In this document: positions 1 through 5,039 of the stretch, one piece after another
Numbering within the stretch: position 1 is the stretch's first letter
Layout of the letters: each line of letters opens with the position of its first letter
NCBI GenBank assembly: GCA_017616955.1
Contig: JAFZXD010000205.1
Location: 1 to 5,886 of the forward strand
DNA length: 5,886 nt
From: Eubacterium sp.
Lineage (GTDB): Bacteria > Bacillota > Clostridia > Lachnospirales > Lachnospiraceae
Reading direction: 5' to 3'
The notes under the pieces: model-generated
Databases searched by the model: none
The model's input: the letters and a program-made list of their open reading frames with translations, nothing else
Told to the model about the DNA's origin: nothing
Translations under genes and position numbers: made by a program

Positions 1-1065
1 ATATCGGAGAAGCTGATAGCTTTGGCCAATTCCTGTGTAGGTTGGATGACCGGTGGTATGGCTATGGTAAATATTGTTGCTTCCTACTTTTTCGGAGGTA
101 TATCCGGTTCGGCAGCAGCAGATACAGCTTCACTTGGAAGTATTCTTATTCCAATGATGGTTGAGCAGGGATATGATGATGATTTCTCAACAGCAGTAAC
201 GATCACATCATCATGTGAGGGTCTGCTCGTTCCTCCGAGTCACAACATGGTTATCTATGCTATGAGTGCCGGTGGTATCTCAGTCGGAAGTCTCTTCCTT
301 GCCGGTTATGTACCCGGTGCTTTGTTGGCAATCTCTCTGATGGTTGGATCATATATTATCTCTAAAAAGAGAAAGTATCCTAAGGGAGAGAAGTTCAGTA
401 TCAAAACATTCTTAAAACAATTCAGTGTTTCTATCTGGGCTTTGGCAGCTATTATTATCGTTGTAGTCGGTGTAGTCGGCGGTGTATTTACCGCTACTGA
501 ATCAGCAGCTATAGCTGTTATATACAGTCTTTTTGTAAGTGTAGTTATATATAAAGGACTGACTTTAAAGGGAATATGGAAGGTACTTGAACAGTGTATA
601 GATACACTTTCTATCGTACTTATCCTTATCTCCACATCAAGCATATTCGGTTACTGTCTTACAACATTACACGTGCCGGATATTGCGGCAAATGCTATTA
701 TAGGATTAACTCAGAACCCTATTCTTATAGCGTTGCTGCTTAACTTGATACTTCTTGTATTGGGATGCATTATGGATATGGCTCCGATCATATTGATCGC
801 AACACCGATCCTTCTTCCTATAGCTCAGTCTATAGGTATTAATCCTATACAGTTTGGTATCATGATAGTTCTTAACTGTGGTATAGGTCTCCTGACACCA
901 CCGGTAGGAGCGGTACTGTTTATTGGTTCTGCAGTAGGAAAGGTTAAAATGGAAAAGGTTGTTAAGGCTACATTACCATTTTATCTGTGCATGATAATAG
1001 TTTTGCTTATGCTTACATTTATACCTGAGATCAGTATGTTTTTACCGGAGATATTTTCTAAATAA
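1..1065 (+). CDS. dctM: TRAP transporter large permease, DctM family (5' end cut by window edge)
   Basis: This is the large, 11-13 helix membrane subunit of a tripartite ATP-independent periplasmic-type importer. Members use a sodium gradient to take up organic acids handed over by a DctP solute-binding protein. The frame is open to base 1; 355 residues are visible against about 425-430 for the family, so roughly 70-75 N-terminal residues lie outside the window. The TTG at 22 is inside the gene and is not a credible start. Family hallmarks are seen in order: a GGISGSAAAD segment (about nt 91-120), a LLVPPS motif (about nt 223-240), GGVFTATESAA (about nt 478-510), an IMDMAPIILIATPILLP helix-loop (about nt 769-819) and a LLTPPVGAVLF motif (about nt 889-921). 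The rest is almost wholly hydrophobic helices. The small subunit DctQ is not in the window and may lie upstream. No terminator follows, and the next gene starts 11 bases on, so they are probably cotranscribed. The substrate is unknown. Confidence 0.94.
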   Translation: MSEKLIALANSCVGWMTGGMAMVNIVASYFFGGISGSAAADTASLGSILIPMMVEQGYDDDFSTAVTITSSCEGLLVPPSHNMVIYAMSAGGISVGSLFLAGYVPGALLAISLMVGSYIISKKRKYPKGEKFSIKTFLKQFSVSIWALAAIIIVVVGVVGGVFTATESAAIAVIYSLFVSVVIYKGLTLKGIWKVLEQCIDTLSIVLILISTSSIFGYCLTTLHVPDIAANAIIGLTQNPILIALLLNLILLVLGCIMDMAPIILIATPILLPIAQSIGINPIQFGIMIVLNCGIGLLTPPVGAVLFIGSAVGKVKMEKVVKATLPFYLCMIIVLLMLTFIPEISMFLPEIFSK

Positions 1066-1069
1066 AGGA
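1064..1069 (+). promoter_or_regulatory. Ribosome binding site of the YcxB-like gene
   Basis: An AAAGGA sequence overlaps the last two bases of the dctM stop codon and sits seven bases before the ATG at 1077. It fixes that start and suggests the two genes are read from one transcript with close translational linkage. Confidence 0.65.
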
Positions 1070-1076
1070 TAAATAT

Positions 1077-1547
1077 ATGGAATATAAGTATATATCAGAT
1101 GTAAAACCGAAAGACCTATGGTACATAGCCATGAATAGAATATATCGTTCATTTATTGGAATAATAAATATTGTGTTCATGCTGGCTATGATTATGCTCA
1201 CTATCAGATTCTGGAATACCACAGGAGGTATTCTTAGATTCTTTATGATCTTAGGTTGTCTGATATTCCCTGTTATTCAGCCGCTTGCGATTTACGGACG
1301 AAGCGTAAAACAGCTCGAGAATCTTCCTAAAAATCTTATGCTTACATTTAATGGCAGCGGGGTCCGTGTGGAATGCGACGGAAAGTGCGAGGATATCGGA
1401 TGGAGTAGGATTACAAATGCCATCAAACAGAAGAATATGATTGTAGTTATGTCTGATGGCAGACATGGTTATATGCTTACCAACAGAACTCTGGGAGGAC
1501 AAAAAGAAGAATTCTATGAATTCTTATGTGAAAAACTCAGAAGATAG
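1077..1547 (+). CDS. Small two-helix membrane protein, YcxB-like
   Basis: A 156-residue protein of unknown biochemical role. A charged N-terminus (1-22) is followed by two hydrophobic membrane segments (about 26-44 and 52-73), then a cytoplasmic C-terminal domain. That domain resembles the YcxB-like C-terminal family: a LxFxxxGVRV strand (88-98), an invariant-looking tryptophan in DIGWSRI (W109), alternating strands through MIVVMSDGR (121-129), and a final helix QKEEFYEFLCEKL (142-154). The family is often called PH-like in fold, but I could not test this. The ATG at 1077 has an AAAGGA site at good spacing. The gene lies 11 bases after dctM and just before an intrinsic terminator, so it is the last gene of the transporter transcript. 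YcxB-like proteins are small membrane proteins without an established function; a role as a transporter accessory or membrane scaffold would be a guess. Confidence 0.68.
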   Translation: MEYKYISDVKPKDLWYIAMNRIYRSFIGIINIVFMLAMIMLTIRFWNTTGGILRFFMILGCLIFPVIQPLAIYGRSVKQLENLPKNLMLTFNGSGVRVECDGKCEDIGWSRITNAIKQKNMIVVMSDGRHGYMLTNRTLGGQKEEFYEFLCEKLRR

Positions 1548-1557
1548 AAATTTGATG

Positions 1558-1605
1558 AAGACAGCGTTATAATACTAATATAGTTATTTATACGCTGTCT
1601 TTTTT
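1558..1605 (+). terminator. Intrinsic (Rho-independent) terminator after the YcxB-like gene
   Basis: AAGACAGCGT (1558-1567) pairs perfectly with ACGCTGTCTT (1592-1601), giving a ten-pair stem with an A/T-rich 24-base loop that can itself fold partly (CTA/TAG arms). The stem runs directly into a six-T tract (1600-1605). Orientation matches the + strand genes; there is no T-run on the other side, so it is not bidirectional. It closes the dctM/YcxB-like unit. The next start codon, at 1614, is only eight bases past the T-run. Confidence 0.87.
1568..1573 (+). promoter_or_regulatory. Possible -10 element inside the terminator loop, for the kinase operon
   Basis: A perfect TATAAT lies in the loop of the terminator hairpin. 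If used, transcription would start near 1580 and give a leader of about 34 bases before the kinase ATG. Such an RNA would lack the left arm of the hairpin and so could not be terminated by it. No convincing -35 lies 16-18 bases upstream (the region there is TAGAAA-like) and there is no TGn extension. In A/T-rich DNA this hexamer can occur by chance. Confidence 0.3.
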
Positions 1606-1613
1606 GGGTATTT

Positions 1614-3122
1614 ATGGGAAAAATAAAAGTATTTTGGAATAAGATCAAAATTAAAAACAAACTCTCTATTTTTACCGGAATAGTTATATTAGCCATATTG
1701 GTAGCTATTATCTTTGATGCTGTCTTAATAAGGCTTTTTGTAATGGACGTGAATAATATAATGGATGATAATTCTAAGGCCGGAGAGATTGTTGCAACTA
1801 TCGACCGAGAAAAAGAGGCATTTGATCTATTCATAGAAAGCAAAACAAATGATAATAAAGAGATGTTGTTAAAGGCTGCAGAAGAGACTAAAAAAGCTAT
1901 TGCAGCAGAACCGCTTGACTATATTCATCTTGGAGAAAACAGATATGCCCAGCTTTTTTCCATATGTACAAGCTACGGTGAATACAGTAGATATCGTGAT
2001 CAACTGATAAACAGTACTGTGGAAGGAAATGCGTATATAAATACACTGTATTCTTTATACAGTATGCAAGACTACTTACAAAGCTATGGCCACAGATATG
2101 TGGATCTTACGTTGAAAGAAAGTAATGGTCGATATAAAGAATTGATTCCTACCGTATATGCAGTACCTCTTATAGCGATAACAATGAGTATACTGTTGTT
2201 ATCTGTTATTCTTGAGCTATCCGGAATGATGAACAAATCCATAACAGAACCGGTGCTTAAACTTGCAAATGCATCAAGAAAAATAGCTGCAAATGAATTT
2301 TATATAGATGATGTTGAATCTGATAGTAAGGATGAGTTGGGAGAACTGGTTCATGCATTTAACAAGATGAAATATGCAACCGGTGAATATATAGATGCGC
2401 TGGAAAAACGTCGAGAGGCCATAGAGAAACTTCATGTGCAGGAAGTGGAAAAGCTCGAGGTGGAAAAACAGCTTGAAGCTATGAATCTGGAGCTTCTAAA
2501 GAATCAGGTTAATCCACATTTCCTGTTTAATACGTTAAATGTAATCGGTGGTATGGCGAATCTTGAAGGCGCTGAAACTACAGAACAGATGATTAATTCT
2601 TTGAGCTTTCTTTTTAGATACAATCTCAAAAACCAGGAAAAAGAGGTCTTTCTTTTTCAGGAGCTTAAGGTTGCTTCGGATTATATGTATCTTCAAAAGA
2701 TGAGATTTGGAGACAGGGTTAAATATATTCCTAATTGTTCGGTTGATGATGACAAGGTTTTGGTTCCTACATTTACACTTCAACCTCTTATTGAAAATAG
2801 TATCATTCATGGAATAACTCCTAAGGTTGAGGGAGGCAGTGTTTATGTTGATGTATCAAAAAATGACGATAAACTTTATATAACAGTTAAAGATACGGGT
2901 GTGGGAATGGACGCAGAGACTGTTACAAAGATACAGGATTCCTTAGATGGAAAAGGTGACCATTCGATTGGAATAGGACTTGGAAATATATACAGAAGAA
3001 TTAAAGCTATGTATGCAGATGCAAAGATGGTGATCGAAAGTGAATTGGGAGAAGGCACTTCTGTAACGATCATCTTACCGTTCCGAGATCCTGAGATTAA
3101 TTACGATGAGGAGAATGAGTGA
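1614..3122 (+). CDS. Membrane sensor histidine kinase, LytS/YesM (His_kinase) family
   Basis: A 502-residue two-component sensor that autophosphorylates and passes phosphate to the regulator encoded next to it. Order: basic cytoplasmic tail (1-16), first membrane helix (about 17-43), an extracytoplasmic region of about 140 residues (44-181) that looks wholly helical, second membrane helix (about 182-205), HAMP linker (about 206-258), a charged coiled coil (about 258-297), then the His_kinase domain. The phosphoacceptor is H302 in NPHFLFNTLN (300-309). ATP-binding boxes are intact: N box with E394, N395 and H399 in LIENSIIHG; G1 box DTGVGM (427-432); G2 box GIGLGN (453-458); and a GEGTSVTI segment (479-486). 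The sensor region matches no domain I recognise. The ATG at 1614 has only a weak GGG (1606-1608) before it, but the product has a proper N-terminus and no in-frame alternative start lies just upstream. Its stop overlaps the regulator start by one base. The ligand is unknown. Confidence 0.95.
   Translation: MGKIKVFWNKIKIKNKLSIFTGIVILAILVAIIFDAVLIRLFVMDVNNIMDDNSKAGEIVATIDREKEAFDLFIESKTNDNKEMLLKAAEETKKAIAAEPLDYIHLGENRYAQLFSICTSYGEYSRYRDQLINSTVEGNAYINTLYSLYSMQDYLQSYGHRYVDLTLKESNGRYKELIPTVYAVPLIAITMSILLLSVILELSGMMNKSITEPVLKLANASRKIAANEFYIDDVESDSKDELGELVHAFNKMKYATGEYIDALEKRREAIEKLHVQEVEKLEVEKQLEAMNLELLKNQVNPHFLFNTLNVIGGMANLEGAETTEQMINSLSFLFRYNLKNQEKEVFLFQELKVASDYMYLQKMRFGDRVKYIPNCSVDDDKVLVPTFTLQPLIENSIIHGITPKVEGGSVYVDVSKNDDKLYITVKDTGVGMDAETVTKIQDSLDGKGDHSIGIGLGNIYRRIKAMYADAKMVIESELGEGTSVTIILPFRDPEINYDEENE
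3108..3113 (+). promoter_or_regulatory. Ribosome binding site deciding the response regulator start
   Basis: GAGGAG inside the 3' end of the kinase gene is eight bases from the ATG at 3122 but only five from an in-frame GTG at 3119. The spacing and codon type favour the ATG, which overlaps the kinase stop in the arrangement TGATG and implies translational coupling. Confidence 0.65.
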
Positions 3123-3904
3123 TGTATAGAGTATTGGTGGCAGACGATGAGCCTATTGAAAGACAGGTTATAGCTAAAAAGATAAATATATTCTTTCCGG
3201 ATCAGGTAGAGATTTTTATGGCTCAAAACGGAGTAGAAGCTGTTGAGTTATTTAAAGAGAATAACTGTCAGATAGCTTTGCTGGATATAGCTATGCCGGG
3301 AAAGACAGGTCTTGAGGCAGCGGAAGAGATCAGAACTTTCAACAGAGAGTGCAGTCTTATATTTTTCACTGCATTTGATGAATTCAGTTATGCAAAGAGG
3401 GCCATATCAGTAAAAGCTTTGGATTATCTGCTCAAGCCTTGTTCGGATGAAGATATTATCGGAGCCATAGAGGAGGCCATAAGTATAGCTGACAAGAATG
3501 CCGGACTCGGTACTACCGCCGGTGATAACCTTCATATGATGGACAGGATTACTCTGGATAAAGAGGTTGATGGTGACAGATCAAACGTAGTGATCCGTGA
3601 GACGATAAGTTATATTGAAGAACACTACAAAGAGGATATATCACTTCAGGATGTGGCGAGTGTTTTTGGATATACGGATGTTTATTTCTGTAAGATATTT
3701 AAACAGAATTTCGGAAAGAGCTTTATAGTTTATCTTAATGAACTGAGAATTGAAAAGGCAAAAGAGTTCCTGGCGAATCCGGATATAAATATTAAAGATA
3801 TCAGTTCGGAGTCGGGTTATCGTGATGCCAGTTATTTTGCCAGAGTTTTTAAAAGAATGACAGGTATGACACCAAGTCAGTATAGAGATAGAGTGGTAGT
3901 TTAA
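3122..3904 (+). CDS. Response regulator with AraC-type DNA-binding domain, YesN-like
   Basis: A 260-residue transcription regulator, cognate partner of the kinase just upstream. The receiver domain (1-122) has the acidic pair D8/D9, the phosphoacceptor D55 in LLDIAMPG, the switch threonine T83 in FFTAFDEF, and K105 in LLKP. A linker (about 123-158) leads to an AraC/XylS double helix-turn-helix (about 159-257). The first unit is near EDISLQDVASVFGYTDVYF (171-189); the second is near INIKDISSESGYRDASYF (222-239), ending in the typical GMTPSQYR. The length is normal for this class. I chose ATG 3122 over GTG 3119 because of the ribosome site spacing; the GTG would add one residue. YesM/YesN-type pairs commonly activate nearby carbohydrate or organic-acid uptake genes, so the TRAP genes here are the natural targets; this is inference. 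The TAA stop overlaps the next ATG (TAATG). Confidence 0.96.
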   Translation: MYRVLVADDEPIERQVIAKKINIFFPDQVEIFMAQNGVEAVELFKENNCQIALLDIAMPGKTGLEAAEEIRTFNRECSLIFFTAFDEFSYAKRAISVKALDYLLKPCSDEDIIGAIEEAISIADKNAGLGTTAGDNLHMMDRITLDKEVDGDRSNVVIRETISYIEEHYKEDISLQDVASVFGYTDVYFCKIFKQNFGKSFIVYLNELRIEKAKEFLANPDINIKDISSESGYRDASYFARVFKRMTGMTPSQYRDRVVV

Positions 3905-4914
3905 TGAAGAAAAGATGGTTTATTATTTCATTTGCCTTATTTGCTGTATCAGTTATTTTGGCGGTGGTCAGTATAATATACAGCAAACGTAAAACTGAAA
4001 ATGTGCCTGAGTTCGTATTCTTATACGCGGATAATCAGTCTGAAAATTATCCAACTACGCTTGGTGATATCCAATTTGCGGAACTTGTTTACAAGAAAAC
4101 CGGAGGACGAATAAAGATTGATGTCAAATGTGGAGCTGAACTTGGAAGTGAAGCGGAAGTTATCAATCAGATGAAGTTTGGTGGGATAGCATTTGCCAGG
4201 GTATCATGCACTCAGCTTGCTGAGCGTATTCCGGAAATGAATGTGCTGAATCTTCCGTATCTATATGATGATTCAGAGCATATGTGGAGAGTTCTTGAAG
4301 GCGAGATTGGAGAAGACTTTTTGGATAAGACCGGGGATTATGATCTGGTCGGGTTGTCATGGTATGATGCCGGTGCAAGAAATTTTTACAGCACTGAAAA
4401 ACCTATTACTTGTGTGGAAGATATAGCCGGAATGAATATCCGTGTTCAGGAGTCTGCTATGATGGCAGATATGGTTTCTGCGCTTGGAGCAAATCCTGTT
4501 GAAGTTGTTTTTTCCGACGTATACTCGGCACTTGAAAAAGGGACAGTAGACGGAGCAGAAAATAACTGGCCATCTTATGTATCAATGAATCATAATAAAC
4601 TTGCTAAGTATTATACGGAAGATGAACATATGCGAGTCCCTGAGATGCAGGTGTGTTCGGAAGTTATCTGGAATATGTTGGATGAATCTGATAAAAAAAT
4701 AATAAAAGAATGTGCTAAGGAATCGGCAGATTATGAGAGGCGAGTATGGAATGACAGAGAGAGAAAATCTAAAGAGAATGCCGTAAATGACGGAACAGAG
4801 GTTATCGAACTTACTCAGGAAGAAAAGAAAAAATTCAGAGATGCCATGAGCGGAGTATATGAAAAATATTGTGGTGAATATATGGATACGATTAAAAAAA
4901 TTATAGAATATTAG
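3904..4914 (+). CDS. dctP: TRAP-type solute-binding protein, DctP family, probably membrane-anchored
   Basis: A 336-residue extracytoplasmic binding protein of the TRAP family, which captures small carboxylates. The mature part fits the family along its whole length: GDIQFAELVYKKTGGRI (54-70), GSEAEVINQMKFGGI (81-95), LNLPYLYDD (115-123), GARNFY with R159 (157-162), the GMNIRVQES segment with R180 (176-184), which matches the arginine that grips the ligand carboxylate in known members, VVFSDVYSALEKGTVDGAENNW (201-222) and a helical C-terminus. Oddly, the N-terminus is KKRW, a hydrophobic helix (about 6-26), then SKRK with no lipobox cysteine, whereas Gram-positive DctP proteins are usually lipoproteins. 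An uncleaved signal anchor seems likely, though signal peptidase cleavage near VVS cannot be excluded. The ATG overlaps the regulator stop (TAATG) and only a weak AGAGTGG precedes it, so translation is probably coupled. It could serve transport, sensing with the kinase, or both. Confidence 0.92.
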   Translation: MKKRWFIISFALFAVSVILAVVSIIYSKRKTENVPEFVFLYADNQSENYPTTLGDIQFAELVYKKTGGRIKIDVKCGAELGSEAEVINQMKFGGIAFARVSCTQLAERIPEMNVLNLPYLYDDSEHMWRVLEGEIGEDFLDKTGDYDLVGLSWYDAGARNFYSTEKPITCVEDIAGMNIRVQESAMMADMVSALGANPVEVVFSDVYSALEKGTVDGAENNWPSYVSMNHNKLAKYYTEDEHMRVPEMQVCSEVIWNMLDESDKKIIKECAKESADYERRVWNDRERKSKENAVNDGTEVIELTQEEKKKFRDAMSGVYEKYCGEYMDTIKKIIEY

Positions 4915-4935
4915 AATCTCTGTCGAAGCATTTTT

Positions 4936-4965
4936 TTCACATGATTGAGGTTGTTTTGATACAAT
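4936..4965 (+). promoter_or_regulatory. Likely sigma-A type promoter of the nucleotidase gene
   Basis: TTCACA (4936-4941; five of six to TTGACA) and TACAAT (4960-4965; five of six to TATAAT) are 18 bases apart, and the -10 is preceded by TGA (4957-4959), an extended -10 signal. Transcription would start near 4972, giving an untranslated leader of about 68 bases. This makes the nucleotidase gene a transcription unit of its own, although readthrough from dctP is also possible as no strong terminator is seen. Confidence 0.58.
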
Positions 4966-4968
4966 TTG

Positions 4969-4987
4969 GTTACAACTTTGTGATAAC
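4969..4987 (+). repeat. Imperfect inverted repeat at the expected transcription start
   Basis: Read outward from the centre, AC-ttt-GT is flanked after two unpaired positions by GTTA on the left and TAAC on the right. It lies four bases after the proposed -10 and covers the expected start, a place where repressors often bind. The match is partial, and similar arms recur at 5009-5022. No regulator family is identified. Confidence 0.32.
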
Positions 4988-5008
4988 TTCAGTACTGTAC
5001 AAAAAAAT

Positions 5009-5022
5009 GTTACTTGATTAAC
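5009..5022 (+). repeat. Second GTTA...TAAC inverted repeat, next to the ribosome site
   Basis: GTTACTTGATTAAC has GTTA/TAAC outer arms and a further T-A pair inside. It starts 40 bases after the start of the first such element and ends directly before the AGGGAGG ribosome site. It could be a second operator half or chance in A/T-rich DNA. Confidence 0.27.
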
Positions 5023-5029
5023 AGGGAGG
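5023..5029 (+). promoter_or_regulatory. Strong ribosome binding site of the nucleotidase gene
   Basis: AGGGAGG lies ten bases before the ATG at 5040. It is by far the strongest ribosome site in the window and sets the start of the secreted protein, directly followed by a standard signal peptide. Confidence 0.8.
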
Positions 5030-5039
5030 TAGTATTTAT

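Larger units (their letters stand above)
4915..5039 (+). other. Intergenic region between dctP and the nucleotidase gene
   Basis: This 125-base A/T-rich gap separates the sensing block from the next gene. I found no G/C-containing stem before the T-tract at 4931-4937, so there is no standard intrinsic terminator after dctP; only a weak all-A/T pairing (4894-4901 with 4930-4937) is possible. The rest holds a likely promoter, two inverted repeats, an eight-base palindrome CAGTACTG (4990-4997) and a strong ribosome site, given separately. No small reading frame with its own ribosome site was seen. Confidence 0.6.

Noticed and set aside
22..24. TTG as the start of the TRAP permease
   Set aside because: The frame is open to base 1 and the residues before the TTG fit the permease family, so the gene simply begins before the window.
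306..644. Open frame of 112 codons on the minus strand inside dctM
   Set aside because: It is the reverse shadow of a well-conserved membrane protein gene, with low-complexity threonine/isoleucine content and no ribosome site.
1251..1843. Two minus-strand open frames (1251-1502 and 1514-1843)
   Set aside because: They overlap the YcxB-like gene, the terminator and the kinase start, resemble no family, and the second would cross the terminator hairpin. They are shadows.
2535..3073. Two minus-strand open frames inside the kinase catalytic region (2535-2810 and 2876-3073)
   Set aside because: They are opposite the intact H-box and ATP-binding boxes of the kinase, without protein-like composition or start signals.
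4163..4378. Minus-strand open frame of 71 codons inside dctP, rich in histidine and glutamine
   Set aside because: The composition is unusual but follows from the reverse complement of common dctP codons; no ribosome site or family match.
4894..4937. A terminator after dctP formed by AAAAAAAT (4894-4901) and ATTTTTTT (4930-4937)
   Set aside because: The eight pairs are all A-T with a 28-base loop, too weak for an intrinsic terminator. The same T-tract could also pair with the A-tract at 5001-5008.
4936..5023. A Pho box (repeated TTAACA-like hexamers) upstream of the nucleotidase gene
   Set aside because: TTCACA, TTACAA and TTAACA occur, but not at the regular 11-base period expected of PhoP/PhoB sites, and TTCACA is better explained as the -35.
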